Origin: G965197005 sp965197005 | Lineage (GTDB): Bacteria > Pseudomonadota > Gammaproteobacteria > Pseudomonadales > Oceanobacteraceae | Reading direction: 5' to 3' | NCBI GenBank assembly: GCA_965197005.1 | Contig: OZ239982.1 | Span: 806,001 to 870,000 of the forward strand | DNA: 64,000 nt | Part shown: positions 1 to 7,927 of the stretch, one piece after another | How positions within the stretch are numbered: position 1 is the first letter of the stretch | How the letters are laid out: every line of letters begins with the position of its first letter | Made by a program: the position numbers and the translations under genes | The notes under the pieces: model-generated | Database searches by the model: none | What the model was told of the DNA's origin: nothing | The model's input: only the letters and a program-made list of their open reading frames with translations

Positions 1-646
1 ATACTCCCACGGATTTACCGTATTTGGCAACTTTGGTAATGGCATCTGCCACCTTTTGTTTAACATCAGGGTGATTGGGTTTGCCTAAGTAACCCATAGA
101 AGCGGCTAAATCCGATGGACCAATAAACACCGCATCTACCCCTTCAACTTGGAGAATGTCGGTAAGGTTTTCTACTCCTTCAACGGTTTCAATTTGCGTA
201 ATTAAACACATTTGAGAATCGGCATGTTCAAAGTAGTCGCTTATGGCATTCCAGCGAGCGGCACGCGCCATTGCTGTGCCAACACCACGAATACCATTTG
301 CAGGATAACGCATCGCTTTTACTAAGTCCTCAGCTTGTTTTGCATTTTCGACCATTGGAATCATTAGCGTTTGTGCGCCTAAATCGAGTACACGTTTTAT
401 CATTGCTGGATTATGGTCAGCTAAACGCAACACAACTTTTTGCTCAGGATATGCAGCCAGAGTTTGTAACTGACTGCGAATGCTACAAATATCGTTAGGA
501 CCATGTTCGCCATCGATTAATAGCCAATCAAACTTTGCAGTGGCTATGACTTCGGCGGTATAAGCGTGCGCTAAACCTAAAAGCAGACCTATTTGACGCT
601 GTTTATTTTGCATCGCTTGTTTAAATTGGTTTATTGGCATTTGCAT
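1..646 (-). CDS. hpaI: HpaI, 4-hydroxy-2-oxoheptanedioate aldolase (3' end cut by window edge)
   Basis: Class II pyruvate aldolase of the HpcH/HpaI family. It splits 4-hydroxy-2-oxoheptane-1,7-dioate into pyruvate and succinate semialdehyde, the last step of homoprotocatechuate degradation. About 215 of the usual ~262 residues are visible. Seen: the LLIDGEHGPND strand, the IETVEGVENL metal-ligand segment and FIGPSDLAASMG. Start 646 is preferred over the in-frame ATG at 640 because GGAG lies 7 nt upstream of it. The start overlaps the end of hpaH by 26 nt, so translation is probably coupled. Cytoplasmic; last gene of the hpaGEDFHI operon. The C-terminus is outside the window. Confidence 0.93.
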   Translation of the reverse strand, partial: MQMPINQFKQAMQNKQRQIGLLLGLAHAYTAEVIATAKFDWLLIDGEHGPNDICSIRSQLQTLAAYPEQKVVLRLADHNPAMIKRVLDLGAQTLMIPMVENAKQAEDLVKAMRYPANGIRGVGTAMARAARWNAISDYFEHADSQMCLITQIETVEGVENLTDILQVEGVDAVFIGPSDLAASMGYLGKPNHPDVKQKVADAITKVAKYGKSVGV

Positions 647-1449
647 TATTTTTCTCCGATACAAAACGGCAACCGATGCTGCCTAATTTGCCGTAATCAA
701 TATGAAAGGTGTCTTGTGGACGAATTTTTACAGGGCGAGTAAATGAGCCAGCTAGAATAATTTGTCCTGCTTCTAGCGCAATACCATGAGGGGCAAATTT
801 TTTGGCCAACCAAGCAATGCCATTGGCAGGGTGGTTAAGCACACCTGCGGCAACACCTGTTTCTTCAATAATACCATTGCGATATAGTAATGCTGAAACC
901 CAACGCAAATCCATGTCCATGGGTTTAATTGGTCGCCCTCCCATAATAATGCCTAAGTTTGCGGCATTATCAGAAATGGTATCCATCACTTTGCGTGGGC
1001 GTTTGCTTTTGGGGTCAATACGGTGACAGCGTGCATCAATCAGCTCTATCGCAGGAATGATGTAATCAGTTGCTGATAACACATCAAATAAGCTGACATC
1101 TTCACCTTGTAGGTCCTCTTTTAGAATAAACGCTAGCTCAACCTCAAGCATTGGGTCGATAAAGCTATCCATATTAATATCGCTGCCATCAGGGTACAGC
1201 ATGTTATCAAGCAACGTACCGTAATCAGGCTCATCAATTTGTGATGATTGCTGCATGGCGCGCGAGGTAAGACCAATTTTATGACCTATAATTTTGCGCC
1301 CTTCAGCCAACTTTAACTTAATACCTTCACGAGGCATCATTGATGGATATTGTGGGATAGTCTAACGAGATTTGCTGCGTTTGAATGCCGGTTTTTTCTG
1401 CTTTATGTAGTCGCTCGGCAGCCATTTTAATACTGGCTTGGTCTAGCAT
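621..1449 (-). pseudogene. hpaH: HpaH, 2-oxo-hept-4-ene-1,7-dioate hydratase, frameshifted near codon 39
   Basis: Hydratase that adds water to 2-oxohept-4-enedioate before HpaI cleavage. A well-placed AAGGAG precedes ATG 1449, and the first 39 codons match the HpaH N-terminus (ending SLDYPTISINDA), but that frame stops at TGA 1329-1327. The rest of the protein (REGIKLKLAEG through SIGCRF) continues in another frame from about 1340. Compared with the family, roughly four residues (the Y-x-V-Q segment) are missing, consistent with an 11-nt deletion between the GCC and CGT codons. All later motifs, such as HKIGLTS, EVELAF, TISDNAAN and GVLNHPANG, are intact, so the lesion is recent or a sequence error. 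Reinitiation at ATG 1340 has no visible Shine-Dalgarno sequence. The gene ends inside the hpaI start region. Confidence 0.85.
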
Positions 1450-1470
1450 ATTTGCTCCTTAGTTCTGTGC

Positions 1471-1857
1471 TTAAGATGGTTTGTAGCGTAAGTGGATATT
1501 ATTTTTTTTGCGAGTATCAAAAGTGAACTCATTGTACTCTAATGACAATGCCAATCCGCGTTTATTAAACACCTCTGCAAAATGTTCGCACATAAGCGCA
1601 AATAAATCATCGCATACTTTTTGGCGTTCAGTTTGGCTGCGACCTTTGCCTATTTTTAATGTGGCATGAACAAAGGCATCATCGTGATTTGTTCCGTCGG
1701 CAATCACATATTCATTAATACGATAAGCACGCACACGAATGCCCCCTACAGGAAAGACAGAACCTTGATTGACTAAAACTTTGGCTGATTTTTGCAATAA
1801 ACCAGCGATATTTTCATTGGCTAGATTATCGGTATATTCATAAATTAGATGTGGCAT
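1471..1857 (-). CDS. hpaF: HpaF, 5-carboxymethyl-2-hydroxymuconate delta-isomerase
   Basis: A 128-residue enzyme of the tautomerase/CHMI fold that isomerises 5-carboxymethyl-2-hydroxymuconate in the homoprotocatechuate pathway. The mature N-terminus is Pro (MPHLIYEYTDN), the expected catalytic proline of this superfamily. Family blocks FPVGGIRVRAYR, HDDAFVHATLKIGKGR and the C-terminal EYNEFTFD segment are present, and the length matches HpaF. AGAGGT lies 4 nt upstream of the ATG. It sits 21 nt before hpaH and, unusually for this compact operon, 254 nt after hpaD. Confidence 0.95.
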   Translation of the reverse strand: MPHLIYEYTDNLANENIAGLLQKSAKVLVNQGSVFPVGGIRVRAYRINEYVIADGTNHDDAFVHATLKIGKGRSQTERQKVCDDLFALMCEHFAEVFNKRGLALSLEYNEFTFDTRKKNNIHLRYKPS

Positions 1858-2046
1858 TGATACCTCTGTTGTTGTGTCTTTTCAACTGGGCGATTAATTT
1901 TAAACAATTAAAAGCTTGTATTGAGCCTGTCTTACTTGGATTGTGCGACAAGTATTTTATTCTTGCATTGCAAAGTGATAATCAACCCCTTAAAACTAAA
2001 CTGAGAGAAAAAGCGGTTTCATCAATGCTGAGTAAGTGCTTAGAAA

Positions 2047-2067
2047 AGCTGACCATTACAGTCAGCT
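2047..2067. other. Hairpin in the 254-nt hpaD-hpaF gap
   Basis: The inverted repeat AGCTGAC / GTCAGCT (7 bp, 7-nt loop) lies just beyond the hpaD stop, inside the only large gap of the operon. It is flanked by A-rich and T-rich runs. It could be a processing site or weak attenuator that lowers expression of hpaFHI. The rest of 1858-2111 shows no convincing gene: a 100-codon plus-strand frame there has no family features and crosses hpaF and hpaD. Confidence 0.3.
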
Positions 2068-2111
2068 ATTTAAAATTTACTGAGCTTTATGCTTTGCCTT
2101 ATTTAGTGCAC

Positions 2112-2963
2112 TCACTGAACAGGAAAGATTGCATTAATTTGCCCTGTTCCTGATGATGCAAAATATGGCGTGACGACTTCAACCTTGCCTTTGTATTTAT
2201 CCCAGCCAAGCGCACCGAGTAGCATTGCTGTATCGTGCATAAAGCCTTCCCCATGGCATTTTTCTGCATACATGGGCAGCATTTCGCAAAATTCTTTCCA
2301 CTTACCAGCTTCCCATAGTTTAATGACATGAGCGTCCATTTCGCCTAAAAAAGTATCCCAAATTTTATGCAAATACTGATCAGAAATGCCATTTTGAGCA
2401 AACCTGTGAGACAGAGAACCACTGGCTAGAATGGCGACGTTACCATTATATTTCTCCTCTACCGCTTTTCTAAGAGCTGCGCCTAATACTACGCTGTCTT
2501 CCAAGTTATGTACCTGACACATAGATGAAATGCTGACAACTTTGAAATGTTTGTCTTCATTCATATAACGCATAGGAACCAAGGTACCATATTCAGGACC
2601 TAAGCTGGTGTCCGAGTGGGCGATGGTACGCACCCCCATCTCATTTGCTTGTTCAGCAATTAATTCTCCTAACTCTTTATTGCCATCATACTCATAAGGC
2701 AGATTTTTAATAAAGTGTGGCAATTCATTACTGGTATAAATCCCCTTAAAGTGCGGAGCACAATTAATGTGATAGCCGCTATTGACTAGCCAGTGTGTAT
2801 CAAAGACAACAATGGTATCGACGTTTTGCTCGCGGCAACGGCGTTGAATTTCCTTGTGTCCATCAATAGCTTCTTGGCGACAACCTTTATGCTTGCCCTC
2901 CATTTCAGAAAGGTACATTGATGGAACGTGAGTGATTTTTGCAGCTAATGCTAATTTTCCCAT
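2112..2963 (-). CDS. hpaD: HpaD, 3,4-dihydroxyphenylacetate 2,3-dioxygenase
   Basis: Extradiol ring-cleavage dioxygenase that opens homoprotocatechuate to 5-carboxymethyl-2-hydroxymuconate semialdehyde. At 283 residues it has the family's length and is collinear with enterobacterial HpaD: MGKLALAAKITHVPSMYLSE at the start, then FDTHWLVN with a conserved His, YGTLVPMRYMN, ASGSLSHRF and FASSGTGQINAIFP at the end. This is the LigB-type (class III) Fe(II) enzyme, not the cupin-like type I. AGAGGAAG lies 6 nt upstream of the start. It follows hpaE by 58 nt. Confidence 0.96.
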   Translation of the reverse strand: MGKLALAAKITHVPSMYLSEMEGKHKGCRQEAIDGHKEIQRRCREQNVDTIVVFDTHWLVNSGYHINCAPHFKGIYTSNELPHFIKNLPYEYDGNKELGELIAEQANEMGVRTIAHSDTSLGPEYGTLVPMRYMNEDKHFKVVSISSMCQVHNLEDSVVLGAALRKAVEEKYNGNVAILASGSLSHRFAQNGISDQYLHKIWDTFLGEMDAHVIKLWEAGKWKEFCEMLPMYAEKCHGEGFMHDTAMLLGALGWDKYKGKVEVVTPYFASSGTGQINAIFPVQ

Positions 2964-3021
2964 AGTTAACTTCCTCTATTTTATTATTATTAAAGAAACG
3001 TTACAGATTACCTGTATTTGA

Positions 3022-4479
3022 TTATTCTGCACCCCAACGTGGAATGTGGTGCGAGCCGTAAGAGACGGCAATATTTTTTGCTTCGCAAAATACTTCATAG
3101 CTATAATGATTGCCTTCACGTCCCGTGCCAGAAGCCTTCATGCCCCCAAAAGGCTGGCGCAAGTCACGCACGTTTTGACTGTTAACAAAAGTCATTCCCG
3201 CCTCAATGGCTTTGGCAAGGCGTAGCATTCTTCCTGTATTTTCTGTCCATAAATAAGATGACAGCCCGTACGGCGTATCATTAGCAATTTGCAGTGCTTG
3301 TGCTTCATTCTTAAATGGCATAATGCAAGGTACAGGACCAAAAATTTCATCTTGGGCGATGCTCATTTTATTATCGACATCGGCAAAAACTGTAGGCTGT
3401 ATCCAGTTGCCTCCTTTAAGCTCATCGGTCACCTCAGGTGTGCCGCCACCAAATACTAATTTTGCGCCTTCTTTTTGACCTGCTTCAATATAGCTTGTTA
3501 CTTTTTCTAAGTGACCTTGTGATATTAGAGGGCCGATAATGGTATTTGAATCAAGTGGATCTCCTACACGTAAACGTGCGACACGGTCAATGTAGTCGGC
3601 AACAAATTTATCATAAATACTCGTTTGTACCAAAATGCGTGAGCCGGCCGTACAACGCTGCCCATTATTGGAGAAAATCATAAATATTGCGGCATCTAAA
3701 GCACGTTCATAATCAGCGTCATCAAAGATGATAAATGGCGACTTGCCGCCTAATTCCATAGAAAACTTTTTCAGCCCTGCCGCACGAATAATGCGATTAC
3801 CTGTTAGCGTTGAGCCAGTAAAAGAAATTGAGCGCACGTCAGGGTGCGAAACCAGTGGTTCGCCTGCGCTTTGTCCATAACCATGAACAACATTAAACAC
3901 ACCTTCTGGAACGCCAGCTTCTAAAATTAATTCCCCCAAACGCGACACCGTCATAGGCGATAATTCTGACATTTTCATGACCGCTGTATTGCCAAATGCC
4001 AAACAAGGGGCAGTTTTCCATGTTGCTGTCATAAAAGGCACATTCCATGGTGATATCAGTGCACACACACCTACAGGCTGCCATAACGTATAATTTAAAT
4101 GCCCTGTATCAGAATCATAGGTCTCGCCATGTTGTTGTTGAATGTGTTCAGCAAAGTAATGAAAGTTATCTGCTGCACGAGGAATTAAAGCTTTTTGCGT
4201 TTGCCCAATGACCTGTCCACAATCAATAGTCTCCATTTTTGCCAGCTCTGGAATATGTTGGGTAATCAACTCACCAACTTTGTGCATTAAGCGAGCACGT
4301 TCTTTAACAGGGGTGGCGACCCATGCAGGAAACGCCGCTTTTGCTGCTGATACAGCAGCATCAACTTCTGCCTGTCCGCCGCTGGCGATGTTATTAATGA
4401 TTTTTCCTGTAGCTGGATTTATATTTGCAAAAGTGCTATCGCTTTTAACCTGTTTGCCATTAATTAAATGCGTAATCAT
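3022..4479 (-). CDS. hpaE: HpaE, 5-carboxymethyl-2-hydroxymuconate semialdehyde dehydrogenase
   Basis: NAD+-dependent aldehyde dehydrogenase (485 aa) that oxidises the HpaD ring-cleavage product to the corresponding acid. Seen: the Rossmann segment SPWNVPFM, the FTGSTLTG coenzyme loop, the general base in MELGGKSP, the catalytic Cys in GQRCTAGSRI, the EIFGPVPCIMPF block and the C-terminal FGGMKASGTGREGN. Between hpaG and hpaD in canonical order, which supports this substrate over the many other ALDH substrates. A GGGGG Shine-Dalgarno run precedes the ATG. Confidence 0.94.
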   Translation of the reverse strand: MITHLINGKQVKSDSTFANINPATGKIINNIASGGQAEVDAAVSAAKAAFPAWVATPVKERARLMHKVGELITQHIPELAKMETIDCGQVIGQTQKALIPRAADNFHYFAEHIQQQHGETYDSDTGHLNYTLWQPVGVCALISPWNVPFMTATWKTAPCLAFGNTAVMKMSELSPMTVSRLGELILEAGVPEGVFNVVHGYGQSAGEPLVSHPDVRSISFTGSTLTGNRIIRAAGLKKFSMELGGKSPFIIFDDADYERALDAAIFMIFSNNGQRCTAGSRILVQTSIYDKFVADYIDRVARLRVGDPLDSNTIIGPLISQGHLEKVTSYIEAGQKEGAKLVFGGGTPEVTDELKGGNWIQPTVFADVDNKMSIAQDEIFGPVPCIMPFKNEAQALQIANDTPYGLSSYLWTENTGRMLRLAKAIEAGMTFVNSQNVRDLRQPFGGMKASGTGREGNHYSYEVFCEAKNIAVSYGSHHIPRWGAE

Positions 4480-4534
4480 GTTTTAACCCCCTAATTATTT
4501 GAGAAGTATGATGTTTGAAAATTAAGTTTTATCA

Positions 4535-5944
4535 TTAACATATCGTATTGCGAAGTACGCCTAAGCCCTCAATCTCAGTTTCTACAACATCGCCGTATTT
4601 CGTGTCAGCAAGCCCCTCAGGAGTGCCCGTTAAAATAACATCGCCAGGTTGCAGTGTCATAATTGATGATAAATACTCAAGCAAGGCGGCAACATTAAAA
4701 ATCATGTCTTTGGTATTGCCCTGTTGCGTCACTTTATTATTAATTCGGGTGGTAAGTTTTAAATTCATAGGGTCATCAATTTGGTCTGTACGTGTTAACC
4801 AAGGTCCTATAGGGGTACAGGCATCACGATTTTTAACTCGCAAATTGGGTCGATAGTAGTTCTCTAAATAGTCACGAATGGCATAATCGTTGGCAACGGT
4901 ATAGCCTAAAATATAATTACTTGCCTCTTTTGCTTTGATATTTCTCGCCGTTTTACCAATAACCACTGCCAGTTCGCATTCGTAATGCATATAAGCTACA
5001 TTTTTAGGGCGCTTTGTACTGCGATTGTGTCCGGTTAAAGTATTACCACCTTTTAAAAACACCAATGGTACGGCAGGTGGCTTAAAGGCTAATTCTTTCG
5101 CATGGTCGGCGTAGTTTAAGCCTAAGGCGAAAATTGTACCTATTTCAATCGGAGGAAGCCATTGCACTTCGTTTGCGGAAAAGATGCGCCCATCTGCAGT
5201 TTGCACTTGTCCATCTTCCGTTGGCGTAACCTGATAAATTTGTTCATCAATCAAAACTCTACCCACACAGGCCGTGCGTAAACAAATTTCACGCTTTTCC
5301 ACGCTTGCCTCTGAGACTTTGTCATGCACAGCAAAACTGATTTCACCTAAACCTGAGCAGGTTACTTTCGCTGTTTCTCCAGATTTGATTTGCGGTGCTT
5401 GATATGTAACGCCCAACAGCAAAACATCGCCTGCTTCAAGCGTCATAAATTCAGTTACATCAACGAGTAACTGCACCACATCACGGTTTAAATCAGATAG
5501 AGTATGCCAAGTGGCTGGTTTGTTCCCAATAAGGGTTGTTAAACTCAAGTTTGTAACGTCTTGATATGGGTAAACTTCACTTAATAAGAGCGAGTCGTCA
5601 AAGCACTTTTGGTAAATGGCAGGGCGGTAATAACTATCATGTGGAATGCTTAAATCAACCGCAACAACCAAGCCACGTACCGCATCTAAGGCATTATTAG
5701 CACTCAAGCCTGTTGCTGTTTTTCCTATCACGACTCCCAGTGTTGCGCCAACTTCCAGCGACTGAGAGTCCTTTGGTAATGCAACGTTACCAGTAGTATT
5801 TAGCGTATTATTTGGCTTAATATACAGCACAGGAGCTTGTGCTGGATTTTCATAAGGAGCTTCCGATAATTCAGAGGCAAGAGTATCTAGTGTTTTTTTA
5901 TCATTTAAGATAACGCCATAAATTCTATTGAAGGAGTTTTTCAT
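4535..5944 (-). CDS. hpaG: HpaG, bifunctional isomerase/decarboxylase
   Basis: Tandem two-domain FAH-family enzyme that decarboxylates 5-oxopent-3-ene-1,2,5-tricarboxylate and isomerises the product. The N-terminal half (about 1-200) is a diverged FAH domain (GVVIGKTATGLS, YRPAIYQKCFDD). The C-terminal half (about 255-469) has the full signature: FALGLNYADHAKEL, YECELAVVIGKTARN, NDYAIRDYLENYYRPN and ILTGTPEGLAD. Start 5944 (MKNSF) was chosen because GAG lies 6 nt upstream and it matches family N-termini; a 5' extension to 5992 has no support. At 469 residues it is about 40 longer than E. coli HpaG, the excess lying in the interdomain linker. First gene of the operon. Confidence 0.93.
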   Translation of the reverse strand: MKNSFNRIYGVILNDKKTLDTLASELSEAPYENPAQAPVLYIKPNNTLNTTGNVALPKDSQSLEVGATLGVVIGKTATGLSANNALDAVRGLVVAVDLSIPHDSYYRPAIYQKCFDDSLLLSEVYPYQDVTNLSLTTLIGNKPATWHTLSDLNRDVVQLLVDVTEFMTLEAGDVLLLGVTYQAPQIKSGETAKVTCSGLGEISFAVHDKVSEASVEKREICLRTACVGRVLIDEQIYQVTPTEDGQVQTADGRIFSANEVQWLPPIEIGTIFALGLNYADHAKELAFKPPAVPLVFLKGGNTLTGHNRSTKRPKNVAYMHYECELAVVIGKTARNIKAKEASNYILGYTVANDYAIRDYLENYYRPNLRVKNRDACTPIGPWLTRTDQIDDPMNLKLTTRINNKVTQQGNTKDMIFNVAALLEYLSSIMTLQPGDVILTGTPEGLADTKYGDVVETEIEGLGVLRNTIC

Positions 5945-6304
5945 TTTTTTCTCATTAAAATCACTGTCCTGCAAGATGATACCACAAAACAAGTAAGATT
6001 GCTAATATATTAGTTAAGTGGCTTGTTTTATTTCTAATTTCCTTGTCAACTCCTTAATTAGTCTGGATTTTCCAACAATAAAATGTGTCTAGATTGGGTC
6101 AATCACAATGCCAGCCCTGTTTATTTTAATTAGCTGTCTAAGTAGCGGAACCTGCTAGCCGGAAATTTCTGAAAATGACAGATTAAATTAATAAGTTGAA
6201 GTTGTTATTTGATCTTATTTTTATTTTAAAACAAAAAATACTTACGCTAAATCTGTATTTGCTTTATCATAGCGTGCCTTTAAAATCACCCAAAAGGCAC
6301 TTTT
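5945..6304. promoter_or_regulatory. Divergent hpaG/guaB control region with a 12-bp palindrome
   Basis: A 360-nt gene-free stretch between divergently transcribed hpaG and guaB. A perfect palindrome CTAATATATTAG lies at 6002-6013, about 60 nt upstream of the hpaG start, where a repressor of the hpa operon could bind. No hpaR or hpaA regulator gene is in the window. On the plus strand, TATCAT at 6265-6270 could be a guaB -10 box, but its -35 is poor. guaB has an AAAGG ribosome-binding site 7 nt before its ATG. Nothing else is recognisable. Confidence 0.35.
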
Positions 6305-7789
6305 ATGTTACGAATTTCTGAAGATGCACTTACCTTTGATGATGTGCTGCTTATCCCTGGCTTCTCTGACGTTTTGCCACATCAGGTTTCTCTTGCAACG
6401 CAGCTTACTCGTGGTATCAAATTAAATATTCCTCTTATTTCTGCGGCAATGGATACTGTTACTGAGGCTCGTCTTGCTATTGGTATTGCTCAAGAGGGAG
6501 GGTTGGGAATTATTCATAAAAACCTGACAATTGAAGAGCAGGCTCGTGAAGTGCGTAAGGTTAAAAAACATGAAAGTGGGGTGGTTAAAGATCCCATTAC
6601 GGTTACTTCAAATACAACGGTTAAAGAGCTGATTGCGTTAACTGAGTTGCATCATATTTCAGGTATGCCTGTGGTTGATGATGATAATTTGGTGGGGATT
6701 ATTACCAGTCGTGATATTCGTTTTGAGAGTAATTTGTCGGCTAAAGTAAAAGATCTTATGACGGATAAGTCTAAGTTGGTTACGGTGCTTGAGGGAACAA
6801 GTCCAGAGGAGGTTAAGGTTTTATTGCATCAACATCGTATTGAAAAGGTGTTGGTAACAGATAAAAACGGTCGCTTAGCGGGTATGATGACGGTTAAGGA
6901 TATAGAAAAGGCGCGTGCTTTTCCGTATGCGGCTAAAGATGAGCAAGGGCGGTTGTTGGTTGGTGCTGCTGTTGGTACGGGTGAGCAAACACCAGAGCGT
7001 ATTCGTGCTTTGGTGGAGGCAGGCGTTGATGTGGTGGTTATTGATACCGCTCATGGGCATACCAGTAATGATAATGGCACGGGGGTGATTGACCGTGTAC
7101 GTTGGGCAAAGCAGCATTTCCCTGATTTACAAATTATAGGTGGTAATATTGCGACCAAAGAGGCGGCCTTGGCGTTGGCAGAGGCTGGGGCTGATGGCGT
7201 TAAGGTGGGTATTGGTCCTGGTTCTATTTGTACCACGCGTATTGTTGCTGGGGTGGGTGTGCCACAGATTAGTGCGGTTGCTAATGTGGCGGCGGCATTA
7301 AAGGCGTTGCGTATTCCTGTTATTGCTGATGGTGGTATTCGTTATTCAGGTGATGTGGCTAAGGCGATTGCAGCTGGTGCTAGTGTGGTGATGATGGGGT
7401 CGGTTTTTGCTGGTACGGACGAGTCTCCAGGGGAGGTTGAGTTGTTCCAAGGGCGTGCTTATAAGGCTTATCGTGGCATGGGTTCTTTGGGGGCAATGGG
7501 GCAATCTGAGGGTTCTTCAGATCGTTATTTTCAAGATAAAAAAGCCGGTGTTGATAAACTTGTTCCTGAGGGAATTGAGGGGCGTACGGCGGTTAAAGGT
7601 CCGTTGGCAAATGTGGTGCATCAGATGATGGGTGGTTTGCGTGCGGCAATGGGTTATACGGGGTGTAAGGATATTCAGGAGATGCGCTCTAAACCGCAGT
7701 TTGTGAGGATTACTACGGCAGGTATTCATGAGTCTCATGTGCATGATGTGCAGATAACGAAAGAAGCCCCTAATTATCGTTCTAATTAA
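6305..7789 (+). CDS. guaB: GuaB, inosine-5'-monophosphate dehydrogenase
   Basis: Oxidises IMP to XMP with NAD+, the committed step of guanine nucleotide synthesis; a cytoplasmic tetramer. 494 residues. The TIM barrel starts at LTFDDVLLIPG. Two CBS domains occupy about 95-205 (DPITVTSNTTVKEL, LMTDKSKLVTV). The catalytic Cys is about residue 309 in GPGSICTTR, followed by ADGGIRYSGD and the YRGMGSLGAM flap. It stands alone, divergent from the hpa operon. It lacks guaA immediately downstream, the usual enterobacterial partner. Confidence 0.98.
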   Translation: MLRISEDALTFDDVLLIPGFSDVLPHQVSLATQLTRGIKLNIPLISAAMDTVTEARLAIGIAQEGGLGIIHKNLTIEEQAREVRKVKKHESGVVKDPITVTSNTTVKELIALTELHHISGMPVVDDDNLVGIITSRDIRFESNLSAKVKDLMTDKSKLVTVLEGTSPEEVKVLLHQHRIEKVLVTDKNGRLAGMMTVKDIEKARAFPYAAKDEQGRLLVGAAVGTGEQTPERIRALVEAGVDVVVIDTAHGHTSNDNGTGVIDRVRWAKQHFPDLQIIGGNIATKEAALALAEAGADGVKVGIGPGSICTTRIVAGVGVPQISAVANVAAALKALRIPVIADGGIRYSGDVAKAIAAGASVVMMGSVFAGTDESPGEVELFQGRAYKAYRGMGSLGAMGQSEGSSDRYFQDKKAGVDKLVPEGIEGRTAVKGPLANVVHQMMGGLRAAMGYTGCKDIQEMRSKPQFVRITTAGIHESHVHDVQITKEAPNYRSN

Positions 7790-7832
7790 GCGGTTGTGTT
7801 TAACTCTGATATTTAATGGGTTAATTCTTGCA

Positions 7833-7865
7833 ATAGGGCAAGGAACTTAGTCTTGCCTATGCTTA
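7833..7865 (+). terminator. Possible terminator after guaB
   Basis: ATAGG(G)CAAG pairs with CTTGCCTAT across a 9-nt loop, one bulged G, followed by a modest T-rich run. It lies between guaB and dxs and would separate their transcripts. The weak U-tract keeps confidence low. Confidence 0.4.
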
Positions 7866-7927
7866 TTTACTACTAATCTTTTGTGTATGTCTGTAAAATG
7901 CAGCATTTTAATAATCTGTTAGGTGTT

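Noticed and set aside
1851..2153. 100-codon plus-strand frame across the hpaD-hpaF gap.
   Set aside because: Overlaps both flanking hpa genes on the opposite strand and has no start signal or known domain.
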